64,000 nt of DNA from Kazachstania africana CBS 2517. Taxonomy: Eukaryota > Ascomycota > Saccharomycetes > Saccharomycetales > Saccharomycetaceae. Both the position numbers and the translations under genes were made by a program. The first letter of the stretch is position 1. The number at the start of each line of letters is the position of its first letter. The stretch spans positions 1,612,001-1,676,000 of the forward strand of contig NC_018940.1 of assembly GCF_000304475.1 (NCBI RefSeq). Direction: 5' to 3'. Shown here in pieces: positions 31,716 to 41,273 of this stretch. The notes below the pieces were generated by a model that saw only the letters and a program-made list of their open reading frames with translations, was not told the DNA's origin and did not search any database.

Positions 31716-33617
31716 TTATTGTGCCATTAATTTGAGTAAAAGACGAGCACCTTTGTTGGATTCAGATTCTTCGATTTTTTTAGAGACTGATTTCAAGTCC
31801 TTGATGAATTGCTTGCCCTCGTTTTTACCTTTCAAAGATTCGTAAAGTGCAACGACGGTGAAAGAACTATCGGGTTCATTGATCCAACTTAGTAAATTTG
31901 AAGAGTCGATTATGTCCTCGTAAAACTTAGTAGCGAAAGGAACACCCAAGCCTTGAACGGAACCCAAAGGTTCGAGCTTTCTTAACTTGTTGTTCCAGTT
32001 ACCACCTTGAATCAAACTTTTTAGTAATCTTACTGAGAATGGTTTATGTATTGGATGATCTTCTTCTGTGATGTCGCCCTTGAACAAAGTGATTATTGTG
32101 TCAATAAGTTCGTTGAATTTAGCTTCGCCTTCTTCATTTAATTCCTTGTAGAATCCATCATTTGTTAAGCATTCAGCAACAAATTGGCAACCGAAGTTGT
32201 CAAGTAAGATTTCAGAATAGTTCTTTAATATAGAATTTAGGAAGACAAGGGCAAATTTGTCCAGCAATTCATGTTTTCTAATTACGGGATCTTTCTTAGA
32301 TGTGTTAGCTGATAGAACAGCATAGTGAGTTAATTCCTTTTTAATAATAGGTGAGAAATATTTACCATCGAGACCCAATAACATGTAAAGGAATGGTCTT
32401 CTACCATATTTATCAACAACGAACTCGTTTAAGGATTCTTTGATAGTTGAATTGAAAGTCTTGAAAACAAGAACGGTATCGTCAACACACATTAAGAGAG
32501 TGATGAAGACCAAGTTACCATGTTCATTTTTAATTAATTCAGAAGCATGGTTTTTCAACGTCTTTAAAATTGATTTTCTTTCTTTAGCAGTTGCCTTAGC
32601 AATCAAAGTGCATGCGACGAAACAACCTTCTGGTGTGTGAACTAATTCAGCAAATTGTTCATGTAATAATTCGATTAATTCGGAGGTTTCTTTATCATTG
32701 GCAATCTTAACTAATTCTTTCATTGCAGCGTGTAAGATTTGGAAACCTGCAGAACCTTTTTCCACAGATGCCGTTATGGTACCCATTAAATTCCTGGAAA
32801 TAATGTTTCTCTTTTCGATATTGTCCTTAGTTACATCTTCGATGGTTAATCCGCCATGGTTATCTCTGAACACGGCATATTCGGAACCCCAGAATTCTCT
32901 GATCATTTGTTGTCTTTGTTCGTGTGTTGAGTATAAGACGAAAAGATCTTCTACAACGTAGGCACCTTCTCTGTGTCTCATCAATTTTCTTAAACCACCG
33001 TGTAATTCGTCAATGATTAATTGTCTTGAATCTCTACTTCCGTAATGCAACAATTTTACTAGAAGATACTTACCGTAGGAGGAAGTTGCTAGTTGATAGA
33101 ACTTTCCTGTTAATGCTTTACAGATCAATTCACGGCGTTCCTTATTGGAAAATTTGACCAAAGTTTGGACCACACGAGATGCATCATGCTTTAGGACAAG
33201 GTCTGCAATATGATCTTTTGCGATCTCCCAGATTTCGTTACACAACTTTTCACGGATTTCCACTGGTAATGGTGGACTCTTACAACGTAATTTTTCCCAA
33301 ATTGGTTTAATTTGAGCAATTTCGGAACCTGCTCTTCTTTGCATCTTTCTTTCCTTTAACAATTTCCTTTGTTCAACATGGTTGTTCGAACCAGCACCTT
33401 CTTCCTTCTTCTCTTCACCACTTTCTTCTTCTCCTTCTTCAACCTCTTTTTCATCTTCATCTTCAAATTCTTCTTCTTCTTCGTCGACATCCAAATCGTC
33501 TAATTCATCCAGTTCGTCTTCCGAAGACTCTACAGAAATTCTTGCTTTCTTCACTGTCTTGGAGCCAGCTTGCTCTGGTTCACTACGTTTATTACTCTTC
33601 TTAACAGTTGGGGTCAT
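31716..33617 (-). CDS. PUF6: Pumilio-homology protein Puf6 (ASH1 mRNA repressor, 60S biogenesis)
   Basis: Nucleolar PUF-type RNA-binding protein that represses ASH1 mRNA translation during its transport and helps assemble the 60S subunit. 633 residues (S. cerevisiae 656). A basic N-terminus is followed by a very acidic stretch (residues about 30-75, runs of Glu/Asp), then Puf repeats from about 130 to 480 (for example DLVLKHDASRVVQTLVKF and TSSYGKYLLVKLLHYG), and a C-terminal CPL-like domain. A PAC and an RRPE motif lie 80-110 bp upstream, consistent with the ribosome-biogenesis regulon. Confidence 0.96.
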   Translation of the reverse strand: MTPTVKKSNKRSEPEQAGSKTVKKARISVESSEDELDELDDLDVDEEEEEFEDEDEKEVEEGEEESGEEKKEEGAGSNNHVEQRKLLKERKMQRRAGSEIAQIKPIWEKLRCKSPPLPVEIREKLCNEIWEIAKDHIADLVLKHDASRVVQTLVKFSNKERRELICKALTGKFYQLATSSYGKYLLVKLLHYGSRDSRQLIIDELHGGLRKLMRHREGAYVVEDLFVLYSTHEQRQQMIREFWGSEYAVFRDNHGGLTIEDVTKDNIEKRNIISRNLMGTITASVEKGSAGFQILHAAMKELVKIANDKETSELIELLHEQFAELVHTPEGCFVACTLIAKATAKERKSILKTLKNHASELIKNEHGNLVFITLLMCVDDTVLVFKTFNSTIKESLNEFVVDKYGRRPFLYMLLGLDGKYFSPIIKKELTHYAVLSANTSKKDPVIRKHELLDKFALVFLNSILKNYSEILLDNFGCQFVAECLTNDGFYKELNEEGEAKFNELIDTIITLFKGDITEEDHPIHKPFSVRLLKSLIQGGNWNNKLRKLEPLGSVQGLGVPFATKFYEDIIDSSNLLSWINEPDSSFTVVALYESLKGKNEGKQFIKDLKSVSKKIEESESNKGARLLLKLMAQ

Positions 33618-33698
33618 CCTCTAATACCTTTCTCTCACTATTTCAACTCAAGCATTCATTATAGAGATGACAAGAAAATTTTCTAATATTTTTTTCTA

Positions 33699-33728
33699 AG
33701 CTCATCGCGAAAGAAAATGAAAAATTTG
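33699..33728. promoter_or_regulatory. PAC and RRPE motifs upstream of PUF6
   Basis: AGCTCATCGC at 33699-33708 is a PAC element (GCGATGAGCT on the other strand), bound by Dot6/Tod6. AAAAATTT at 33721-33728 is an RRPE core, bound by Stb3. The pair lies 80-110 bp upstream of the PUF6 ATG, the usual arrangement for ribosome-biogenesis genes in yeasts. Confidence 0.75.
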
Positions 33729-33768
33729 GCCTCTGTGAGACAATCGGATCTCGTGAGTGATGATGGAG

Positions 33769-34677
33769 TTACAATTCATCATTGATGAGTTCGGTGGTTA
33801 GGATGCGCTGCATGGCTTCGTCGACTGCTGTGGTGATGGAAGTGGCATCTTCAGCATGTGATTTGACCAGATTTAAAGCGAGCAGGATCGATTTGAAAAA
33901 TTTGAACAGTAACCAGATGAACAGTTTTGTTGGAATCTTGAGGATACGTCTCCACAGCACCCACGAGCAGCAGCAACATAGGAATGCAAGCGATAGGTAA
34001 ACGTTTCTCTTTTCTTGGTTCGACGATTTGTTCAATTGGTTTATTATACTTGTAGTCTTGTCTACGATGGTTCCGAACTGTTCATACTTGTTGTTCACGA
34101 TGTTTAAAGAAAGTGTCTGTTGTTTCAACTCATCCAAGTTCAAGTCGGATTGCAGGATGGAAGATTGCAAATATTGGTTGCTTTTGATAAGATTGCCCGT
34201 CAATTTCTTGTTGGTCTTGAGTAGTTTGTCCTTTGTCGAGGTGGGTTTAACGGTGGTGCTTTCGACAATAGTGTGTGGTTTCGTGAAAGAGGCCATCTTT
34301 TCATTCCTCAGTCTGTCGATCTTGGAATATTTCGAGTTGTAGTTCTCCTGTAAGATTGTCTCGTGGAAATTTTTTACAAATTCTGTCTTGAAGGATATAA
34401 ATTTGATCAACCGTGTAATGTCTTGGCTGATACTGTCATCAACTGTACCGTCCTTCTCCACGTGTAATTGGGTATCGTTATGAGTCAATTTCAATTGTAA
34501 ATTTCTATGAGACTGGTTGATTGCCACCACACTGGATCTAATCAACGATTCAAAACTGATTATCAAGTTTGAACAGCTATCAATGCTATCATTTGCATCG
34601 ACAGTACCCATTAACGCCACTTGATCGAGCATTGCTCGTTGTTGGCTCTCCAATTCCTCTAAATACGCTGATGCCAT
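33769..34677 (-). CDS. SEC20: ER Q-SNARE Sec20
   Basis: SNARE for Golgi-to-ER retrograde transport, acting with Ufe1, Use1 and Sec22 and with Tip20 on the Dsl1 tether. 302 residues from the ATG at 34677 (S. cerevisiae 383); an upstream extension starts with GTG and is not used. A coiled-coil SNARE-like region precedes a membrane segment near residues 225-275 (VYLSLAFLCCCCSWVLW, then FIWLLFKFFKSILLAL), followed by a short lumenal tail. The protein ends NDEL, while S. cerevisiae Sec20 ends HDEL, so the ER-retrieval signal is altered. Position next to PUF6 fits YDR498C; ITR1 (YDR497C) is absent between them. Confidence 0.88.
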   Translation of the reverse strand: MASAYLEELESQQRAMLDQVALMGTVDANDSIDSCSNLIISFESLIRSSVVAINQSHRNLQLKLTHNDTQLHVEKDGTVDDSISQDITRLIKFISFKTEFVKNFHETILQENYNSKYSKIDRLRNEKMASFTKPHTIVESTTVKPTSTKDKLLKTNKKLTGNLIKSNQYLQSSILQSDLNLDELKQQTLSLNIVNNKYEQFGTIVDKTTSIINQLNKSSNQEKRNVYLSLAFLCCCCSWVLWRRILKIPTKLFIWLLFKFFKSILLALNLVKSHAEDATSITTAVDEAMQRILTTELINDEL

Positions 34678-34805
34678 TACTACAAAATTCGCTCGATAAC
34701 TGCTAATTGCAAATACCAAATGGGTTATACAAGATCCAAAATAACTAACTAATTCTCCACGCACTAAATTTACAGTCCAAATGACAGCTTAAATGCAGAT
34801 TTACT

Positions 34806-34836
34806 TCGTTTAATTCAGTGATCAATTTATCGTATT
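34806..34836. promoter_or_regulatory. Possible Upc2/Ecm22 sterol response elements upstream of ERG24
   Basis: TCGTTTAA at 34806-34813 and TCGTATT at 34830-34836 resemble the TCGTATA-type sterol response element, about 150-175 bp upstream of the ERG24 ATG. A long TATA tract follows at about 34876-34890. Motifs are short and imperfect, so this is tentative. Confidence 0.35.
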
Positions 34837-34982
34837 TTAATTTTCCAATGCTAGAGAAAAAATTCCGTTAAGTTTTTATATATATATAAATACTGTAAAC
34901 TCGCCTTACCTTAAAATTTAAGACATCTTTCATTAAACCACTCTTAGACGCTGGTAGAAGCAACTCAGAAGCAGATTTCAAG

Positions 34983-36233
34983 ATGGCTAAGAAACAATTG
35001 AATCCAAGAACTACAAATTTCGAATTTGGAGGGCCCATTGGTGCCACCGTCTTGACGGTCTTTTTACCAATTTTCACTATTTTGATCAATTTACAATTGA
35101 CTCCTTCTAAGATACATTCCGTTACGTACTATTTGAATTTCTGTAAATCTAGCCATTTGTGGATTTCGTACTGTCTCTGGTTCTCGCTCCTGGCAGCCGG
35201 CGATTTGTTATTGCCAGGTAAGACACTTAATGGTGTCAAGTTGAGAGATGGTAAGACTTTGAAATATAAAATAAACGGTATCTCAAATTCTGTGTTACTT
35301 TTATTGATCCTCGCCCTCAGATGGAAATTGACTGACGGAGAAATGCCAGAATTACAATATCTTTATGAAAATCATTTACATTTGGCAATAATATCCATCA
35401 TTTTTTCAGTTTATCTATCTTGCTTTGTCTATCTAAAGAGTTTCATTAATAATACTTTATTAGCATTGGGGGGTAACTCAGGTAATGTTATTTATGACTG
35501 GTTTATTGGTAGAGAATTGAATCCAAGAATTGGTTCGTCATTTGACATTAAATTGTTTTGTGAATTGAGACCTGGTATGTTACTATGGTTCTTAATCAAT
35601 TTGAGTTGTTTACATCATTATTATGTGACACACAACAGAGAATTGAACGATTCTTTGGTCCTTATAAACCTATTACAAGCACTTTACATTTTTGACGGTG
35701 TTTTAAATGAAGAAGGTCTATTGACAATGATTGATATTACCACAGATGGATTTGGTTTTATGTTGGCATTCGGTGATTTGACTTTCGTCCCATTCACTTA
35801 TGCATTACAAGCAAGATTTCTAAGTGTCTCCCCTATTCACCTGGGTAAGTATAGAACTTCACTGATTTTATCACTAATGTCATTAGGATACTGGATCTTC
35901 CATTCTTCAAATAGAGAAAAATCACAGTTTAAGAAAGGAAAACTACCTCATTTGAAAGCCATTCAAACAAAGAGAGGTACAAAATTGCTATGTGATTCAT
36001 GGTGGTCCGTTTCACAACATATCAACTATTTCGGTGATTGGTTGATTTCACTAAGTTGGTGTCTCACGACATGGTTCCAAACTCCATTGACTTACTACTA
36101 CTCCGTTTACTTCGCCGTTTTATTATTTCATAGACAAAAGAGAGACGAAAAGAAATGTTCTGAGAAGTATGGTAATGACTGGATTAAATATCAAGAAAGA
36201 GTTCCATATAAAATTATCCCATACGTCTATTGA
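34983..36233 (+). CDS. ERG24: C-14 sterol reductase Erg24
   Basis: ER membrane enzyme that reduces the C14-C15 double bond made by Erg11 in ergosterol synthesis; the target of morpholine fungicides. 416 residues (S. cerevisiae 438). It has multiple membrane segments and both sterol-reductase signatures: YDWFIGRELNPRIG near residues 170-183, and a C-terminal block with HRQKRDEKKCSEKYG and DWIKYQERVPYKIIPYVY ending the protein. It starts at the first ATG (34983), and the N-terminus MAKKQLNPRTTNFEFGGPIG is typical. It begins the block collinear with YNL280C-YNL297C. Confidence 0.97.
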   Translation: MAKKQLNPRTTNFEFGGPIGATVLTVFLPIFTILINLQLTPSKIHSVTYYLNFCKSSHLWISYCLWFSLLAAGDLLLPGKTLNGVKLRDGKTLKYKINGISNSVLLLLILALRWKLTDGEMPELQYLYENHLHLAIISIIFSVYLSCFVYLKSFINNTLLALGGNSGNVIYDWFIGRELNPRIGSSFDIKLFCELRPGMLLWFLINLSCLHHYYVTHNRELNDSLVLINLLQALYIFDGVLNEEGLLTMIDITTDGFGFMLAFGDLTFVPFTYALQARFLSVSPIHLGKYRTSLILSLMSLGYWIFHSSNREKSQFKKGKLPHLKAIQTKRGTKLLCDSWWSVSQHINYFGDWLISLSWCLTTWFQTPLTYYYSVYFAVLLFHRQKRDEKKCSEKYGNDWIKYQERVPYKIIPYVY

Positions 36234-36281
36234 AGTTTTATCATAATATTTTTCTTTTTTTTTATATATATATATATACTA

Positions 36282-36701
36282 CTATTTATCATGTTGTAGG
36301 TCCTTTGAATGTTCGGTGATTAAATCGTTCTGATATTGTAACAATTTCGATCTGAATTCATTTATAAAATCATTTCTTTGATCTTTTTTACCACTAAATT
36401 CATCAATCTTGATTTCAAAATCAGTTTCATCATGCATAAATTCAGGTACGACGATTTTCCCTTCTTCGTCATCACCATCTTCCTTTTCACAACGAACGGC
36501 GAATTCTAATTGCAAATCGAAATAACAAATTGGTTTGCCCTTTCTTTGAGAAACGTTAGAATCACCATCGACTTTAATGACACTTGAAATGATAAAATCT
36601 TGATATTTGAAATTTTGAAAATTATCGTTAAAATATTGTACAGTCCATGGCAACGTATTCTTGTCCACCCAATGCCAGTTATTTGGATTCAAAACAACCA
36701 T
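36282..36701 (-). CDS. HCH1: Hsp90 co-chaperone Hch1
   Basis: Small Hsp90 ATPase regulator related to the N-terminal domain of Aha1. 139 residues (S. cerevisiae 153). It begins MVVLNPNNWHWVDKNTLPW, the conserved NxNNWHW(V/T)xKN motif of the Aha1/Hch1 family, and has only the Aha1 N-terminal domain. Convergent with ERG24 (about 50 bp between the stops), tandem with POP3, as in YNL281W. Confidence 0.95.
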   Translation of the reverse strand: MVVLNPNNWHWVDKNTLPWTVQYFNDNFQNFKYQDFIISSVIKVDGDSNVSQRKGKPICYFDLQLEFAVRCEKEDGDDEEGKIVVPEFMHDETDFEIKIDEFSGKKDQRNDFINEFRSKLLQYQNDLITEHSKDLQHDK

Positions 36702-36813
36702 CGTTTCTATCGCTATTCTGCGAAGCTTACCAATACTATTTGCACTTCACATACACTCTCTTCTCTGTTCTTTTACTTATATAATGAACTTTCCATTACA
36801 TGAAAAAAAAAAA

Positions 36814-36821
36814 TTCTCGAA
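36814..36821. promoter_or_regulatory. Candidate heat-shock element upstream of HCH1
   Basis: TTCTCGAA, an inverted TTC-nn-GAA pair, about 115 bp upstream of the HCH1 ATG in the POP3-HCH1 gap. HCH1 is a core Hsf1 target in S. cerevisiae. A third GAA/TTC unit in phase is not clear, so confidence is modest. Confidence 0.4.
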
Positions 36822-36861
36822 CCGCATAGAAAAAAAGAAAAATACGTGGTGATGCGATGAT

Positions 36862-37470
36862 CTACGTCTTGTTCTTCTGTGGTATGGCTGCTGTAGTCTT
36901 GATTAGCTTCACTTTTGTAGCAGAGTACTTCAAATTATCCAACCATGGGAAGCCTCCTTCAACGGGAGACACTTGCGACTCAATTTGCCTTTGAAATGAA
37001 GGATCCAGTTTGGAATCGCATTTTAGTAGCAACATTCCGTATGGTAACTCCACTAAACGGTTAATTATCGGTAGGGAGCCCTTGGGTAATTGCACTATGG
37101 TCACTCTATGCGAGGACATGTAAGACAACAGCGGGATCTGTTGTAACATGACGCCGGGAACATCCGGCTCTTTATTACAGACAAAAAGTAAAACATCAAG
37201 AGCATCGTCATCCTCCTTACCGGAGAGATAGCCCACTATGTCGTTGTACTCGACAAGCATACTCCAGGGCCATTCAGGCATTGGCACCTCTTGCAGATGC
37301 TGACACTTGCTCAGAATGCTCGTCTTTAACACTTCCAGCACAAACGCTTGGTCTTTCACCAACGGCCATTGATGCTCTTCATTGACAAACGGAGACTGCA
37401 AAATCGGCCGATATACCTGTCTCCTCTTGGCCACCCTCTTCTCAACCGCCTTCAACGAGTTGCTAGACAT
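36862..37470 (-). CDS. POP3: RNase P / RNase MRP subunit Pop3
   Basis: Protein subunit of nuclear RNase P and RNase MRP, which process tRNA 5' ends and pre-rRNA. 202 residues (S. cerevisiae 195). The N-terminus VEKRVAKRRQVYRPILQSPF followed by VNEEHQWP is the conserved Pop3 start, and the fold is L7Ae-like. An A/T-rich AAAATTTT element about 55 bp upstream resembles an RRPE. Order HCH1-POP3-WSC2 matches YNL281-YNL283. Confidence 0.93.
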   Translation of the reverse strand: MSSNSLKAVEKRVAKRRQVYRPILQSPFVNEEHQWPLVKDQAFVLEVLKTSILSKCQHLQEVPMPEWPWSMLVEYNDIVGYLSGKEDDDALDVLLFVCNKEPDVPGVMLQQIPLLSYMSSHRVTIVQLPKGSLPIINRLVELPYGMLLLKCDSKLDPSFQRQIESQVSPVEGGFPWLDNLKYSATKVKLIKTTAAIPQKNKT

Positions 37471-37949
37471 CCTTGGCCACCTTAACCCAACTCATCAAGC
37501 CTCTTCAGCCAACCGAAAACTGAAAATTTTTTAAACTTGCCAGTCATCGATCTATTAGCTGCTTTGCTTGTTCGTTTAACATGATTCCGGCCACCATTTG
37601 AAGCATTTTTTCGACGACTTGTCCCTCTTCGACCCTCCCAACAGGGTTCCTTGCCGTTGAATATCACGTTGGAGGACTCAATTGGATTCACTTCTCAGTG
37701 ATGCATCAACTCCATCGCTTCTTTTATAGCCAATTACTAACCCGTCTACATTTGGCATAGTATGTGTTTTATAAACAATGCGCGCGCGTTCGAGATATTT
37801 GTTTATTAAAAAATTCTTCTTCATGCGGTTGGATTTGAAACGAGCATCCCACTTCCAATATAAACACTTTGCTCTCCATCAATTCAAAACATATACACAC
37901 TATCTTCATTGCCATCCCGCCCTGCATAACTAGTACAGCAACAACCTTC
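37471..37949. other. POP3-WSC2 divergent intergenic region
   Basis: About 480 bp between divergent starts, including a run of GC dinucleotides (about 37779-37786). The open frame of WSC2 runs back to a TTG at 37869, but the signal peptide begins at the ATG at 37950. No RNA gene or clear factor site was recognised. Confidence 0.5.
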
Positions 37950-39356
37950 ATGTCAAACTTGCTGGTAACTTCGCTTCTTCTCCTGCTATACATAGATTTC
38001 TCTCTCGCTGATCCCTGGTCGTATAAAGGTTGCTATTCTGCCTCGAGCATAGAATCTCTAGATGTCTCCTCGCAAGGATATTACACTTATCAGAGTCCCT
38101 CGTATTGTGAAGGTCTGTGTCCCGACTCTGCCTTCGTCGGTTTGGTAAACGGTACTACCTGTTACTGTGGTTCTTCGTTAACCGAATTGAATTCCCTTAG
38201 TGCAGGAGACTCTTCTAATTGTGACACCGCCTGTGATGGCTGGCCATACCAGACTTGTGGTGGTTCATCCTACATGGACGTTTACATTAATGATGCAGCC
38301 TCCTCCTCTTCTTCCGCTGCTGCTGCTGTCTCCTCCTCAACTACATCTTCTTCTACGACGGAGTCTTCCACATCATCGCCGAAGACAGCCACTGACACTG
38401 ATTCAAGAAGCTCGGCCTCCAGTACTAGTTCGAGTAGCAAAACTTCCTCGAGTACGTCTACCGGGTCGTCTTCCAAAAGCAGTTCATCCTCAACTGCAAT
38501 AACTCAAAGTTCCAGTGGCTCCTCCTCTTCTTCTTCCTCCACAGCTATAATAACTTCAGTGCAGTACACAACAGAAATCGTATCTGCATCTATAGTGTCG
38601 CAAGCAAATCAAGCTGCTAACACAGTCTACGTCACAACAACGTCCGTAATACAAACTACCAGTTCATTACCAACCTCAAATAGATCAATCTCTTCAAAGA
38701 AAGGGCTATCCGGAGGTGCAATTGCTGGTATAGTCGTCGGAGTTATCGTCGGTGTATTGATTCTAATAGCTTTATTAGTACTATTTTATTTCCTACATAA
38801 ACGTGATAAAAATCGTGACAATTTCGAAGAATCAAAACAATACCAACCATATTCCTTTGGTGACGAACATGCTACTCCGGTTATTGTATCGCCAAACAGA
38901 AAACCTTCATCTTCCACAATACATTCAAATTGGATAAATCAATCGAGATCAGCAACAGTAACGTCAAATTTAAAATCTAAGAAATCATACCAGACTTTAG
39001 TTTCAGAATCAAGCTCCAGTTCATTAAATAATCCAAATATTAGAAACTTTACCGATGTACAAAGACATAATCATCCATCTACCGTCTTTGAAGAACCAGC
39101 TTTTGAAATCTATAACGAATATAATCACGATGACGATAATAATGGAAATGATAGATTCAGTAATAGCTCCTTACCAGATATGATGGAACAGAGACAATTG
39201 AGAGTCGTCAATCCTGAAGATGAAGATGATGGCGATGATAACGAACTTGATGGAGACTACTATACTGCCATACGAAAGAAGATCGATAATGTTGGGGGAG
39301 ATTTGTCAGTGTCTTCAGACGATCCCACTTATAACGGGGACGAAACGAAATTTTAA
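37950..39356 (+). CDS. WSC2: WSC-family cell-wall stress sensor Wsc2
   Basis: Plasma-membrane mechanosensor that activates Rho1 and the cell-integrity MAP kinase pathway. 468 residues from the ATG at 37950. Order: signal peptide (1-20, cut before DPWSYKGCY), Cys-rich WSC domain (about 21-110), long Ser/Thr-rich O-glycosylated spring (about 112-240), one membrane helix (about 257-284, GGAIAGIVVGVIVG start) followed by HKRDKNRD, and a cytosolic tail rich in Asn, Asp and Glu with a DGDYYTAIRKK segment near the end. WSC2 rather than WSC3 is chosen by position next to MRPL10 and POP3 (YNL283C). Confidence 0.93.
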   Translation: MSNLLVTSLLLLLYIDFSLADPWSYKGCYSASSIESLDVSSQGYYTYQSPSYCEGLCPDSAFVGLVNGTTCYCGSSLTELNSLSAGDSSNCDTACDGWPYQTCGGSSYMDVYINDAASSSSSAAAAVSSSTTSSSTTESSTSSPKTATDTDSRSSASSTSSSSKTSSSTSTGSSSKSSSSSTAITQSSSGSSSSSSSTAIITSVQYTTEIVSASIVSQANQAANTVYVTTTSVIQTTSSLPTSNRSISSKKGLSGGAIAGIVVGVIVGVLILIALLVLFYFLHKRDKNRDNFEESKQYQPYSFGDEHATPVIVSPNRKPSSSTIHSNWINQSRSATVTSNLKSKKSYQTLVSESSSSSLNNPNIRNFTDVQRHNHPSTVFEEPAFEIYNEYNHDDDNNGNDRFSNSSLPDMMEQRQLRVVNPEDEDDGDDNELDGDYYTAIRKKIDNVGGDLSVSSDDPTYNGDETKF

Positions 39357-39998
39357 TCAAGGCATATTGATGAAAAACACACAAATAATACTATAATAAC
39401 GCTCACTCACATCCATACAATCTATACATTTATACATTTTATATATTTTATATTTTAATTGCCCATTTAAGATGCAAGTCCCAGACCTTTCGCAAGAGTT
39501 AACGCTGATATGAATAAAGATGATGCCATTGCTGGTTGATCCAAGATAGCACAACAAGCTATACCACGCCCTGACTTAAAAATGAATCCTGGCGTGGGTG
39601 TAATAAACATTGTTGTGTCTTCTTTACTCGATTGGTAATGTTTTCAGTCAAAAGAGTCTACCTATGCGGGCTCTTTGCATACAAAACAATAAATACAAGT
39701 TTAGCAACCTCTATAAATACATATCAGCATAATTGAAGAATTTTCAAGAAGCCTAGCTGCGTGACTTCATATGAATTAACAAAAACCTTGTAAGTGCAGC
39801 GAAATTCCTAACATTAAAATTCCTCGGATATAAAAAGGAGTACTACTTATGCGATTACAGGATTGAAATCATCAAAGACAGCTGAACCACCCACAGGGAA
39901 ATTAGTTATACTGCGATTTGACGCTACTGGATGGTCATACGCATTCAGCTATTTGAGATTGCATCGTACTAGTCTATCTAAACCTAGAGCAACTAAGA
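39357..39998. other. WSC2-MRPL10 intergenic region
   Basis: About 640 bp between tandem genes. It holds A/T-rich DNA after WSC2 and no RNA gene or repeat that I recognise. A TTG-started open frame from 39863 runs into MRPL10 in another frame and resembles no known protein. Confidence 0.5.
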
Positions 39999-40850
39999 AT
40001 GTTTTCATTCAATTTGAAGGCCCGTCCGAATTTTACAAGGTCCCAGCATCGTTTCATTTCTTTACTTGGTACATTGAAACCACCGCAAGGTTCTACAAAA
40101 ACTTTTAAAAGGCTGGGTCGTGGTCCATCAAGTAATAAAGGTAAAACGTCGGGACGAGGACAAAAAGGTCAGAAAGCCAGAAGCAGCGTTAAACCGTGGT
40201 TTGAAGGTGGTCAAACTCCCATATATAAACTATTTCCAAAGATAGGTTTCAAGAACGTTCATGCCAAACCCTTAACTCCACTTAATCTCGAGAAGATCAT
40301 GTTGTTTCATAAAAGAGGGCTTTTAAATTTGAAAAATGATCAAGTCCTTGATATGAGAAAAATGAGGGAAGTGGGATTAATAACGGGTAACATTAAGAAT
40401 GGAGTAAAGTTATTGGCCAGAGGACAATTCAACTTTAATCTCCCAATCAAAGTAGAAGCTAGTGCTGCTTCTGAAAAGGCTATAAGGGCAATTGAGAAGG
40501 CTGGTGGTTCGTTTACCGCTAGGTATTTTAATACTCTAGGATTTAAGGCCCATTTGAATCCTGGTTCGTTTCTGAAGAAAAGAGGCAGAATACCGTTGCC
40601 CGCTAGACCTATAAAAAGGAAAGATATTGATTATTATAGTAAACCTGAAAAAAGAGGTTACCTTGTAGTGGAAAATGACCCTTTCTTCCAAAAACTCATG
40701 GATTCGAAGTTGTCATCAAAGAAAGTAATAAGGAAAAATCACAAAAAAGGTCCACTAGAAGTGCAATTGGAAAAATTAGGCATTTCTGATGCTCCGACTT
40801 CGAGTGGTTCAAAGATATTATCACTAGAAGAGTTTATAAATGCTAACTAA
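39999..40850 (+). CDS. MRPL10: Mitochondrial large-subunit ribosomal protein uL15m (Mrpl10)
   Basis: Mitoribosomal homologue of bacterial L15. 283 residues (S. cerevisiae 322), with a basic, mitochondrial-type N-terminus and then the L15 core: [20 protein letters not shown], the Gly/Lys-rich rRNA-binding loop at about 42-61, followed by [18 protein letters not shown] at about 69-86. The L15 signature with NLKNDQVLD and VKVEAS-like strands is present ([20 protein letters not shown]). WSC2-MRPL10 order matches YNL283C-YNL284C. Confidence 0.96.
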   Translation: MFSFNLKARPNFTRSQHRFISLLGTLKPPQGSTKTFKRLGRGPSSNKGKTSGRGQKGQKARSSVKPWFEGGQTPIYKLFPKIGFKNVHAKPLTPLNLEKIMLFHKRGLLNLKNDQVLDMRKMREVGLITGNIKNGVKLLARGQFNFNLPIKVEASAASEKAIRAIEKAGGSFTARYFNTLGFKAHLNPGSFLKKRGRIPLPARPIKRKDIDYYSKPEKRGYLVVENDPFFQKLMDSKLSSKKVIRKNHKKGPLEVQLEKLGISDAPTSSGSKILSLEEFINAN

Positions 40851-40926
40851 ATAAAACCATATCATGTAAATGGAATCGGACCCGTGTACATAGCCGCCCC
40901 GGTTGAATCAACTATCCCACTTGGAG

Positions 40927-41034
40927 ATGAAAGTCTTGATCTCGCTAAATTTACTGGAATGGTTTTTGATTTTAGGCAGTGTCATATTCTACGTCCTGAT
41001 TGGCTCCTACGCGTACTTTTCAAGTTTGTTGTAA
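40927..41034 (+). CDS. Candidate 35-residue single-pass membrane protein
   Basis: ATG at 40927, stop at 41032-41034, 35 residues beginning MKVLISLNLLEWFLILGSVI. It is one hydrophobic helix with aromatic residues and a short polar end, like several tiny yeast membrane proteins. It is not recognised and could be a chance frame or a relic. It lies 76 bp after MRPL10, and its last three codons plus stop run into the outer end of the left inverted repeat (41025), so its present 3' end may have been set by the insertion. Confidence 0.3.
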   Translation: MKVLISLNLLEWFLILGSVIFYVLIGSYAYFSSLL

Positions 41035-41249
41035 CATAGACTGGGAAACTACAACATTAAGCTCTAAATTCGTGTGACTGTTTTCCCAGAATCAAAAACT
41101 AGACACCCGCCGTCCAATCTATTAAATTAAATATTTCACATTATTGATTTTGATTGAATATTAGTGAAACCTTTTCGCGGACGCGACTTTTGTCATCTTG
41201 AAGAATTCCACACTATAAAAAGGAATTCTTCGTCATATTTGTTCTTAAT
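41025..41249. repeat. Left terminal inverted repeat of the secreted-protein cassette
   Basis: 225 bp that match the reverse complement of 42497-42720. Hand alignment gives about 20 differences including one single-base gap (about 91% identity); the innermost 56 bp (41194-41249) are identical in both copies. Homology stops abruptly at 41025 on the outside and 41249 on the inside. It includes the TATA box of the gene at 41274. Confidence 0.9.
41200..41231 (+). promoter_or_regulatory. TATA box enclosed by a 10-bp perfect palindrome
   Basis: GAAGAATTCC at 41200-41209 and GGAATTCTTC at 41222-41231 are perfect complements around a 12-nt loop that contains TATAAAAA (41214-41221). The TATA lies 60 bp upstream of the ATG at 41274, a normal distance in yeast. 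The same unit occurs inverted at 42515-42546. Confidence 0.65.
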
Positions 41250-41273
41250 CTTTTAGAAAAATTTGAAGTAACG

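Noticed and set aside
34678..34764. N-terminal extension of SEC20
   Set aside because: It begins with GTG; the ATG at 34677 is the supported start.
38282..38476. Acidic open frame antisense to WSC2
   Set aside because: It mirrors the Ser-rich repeat codons of WSC2 on the opposite strand and has no independent support.
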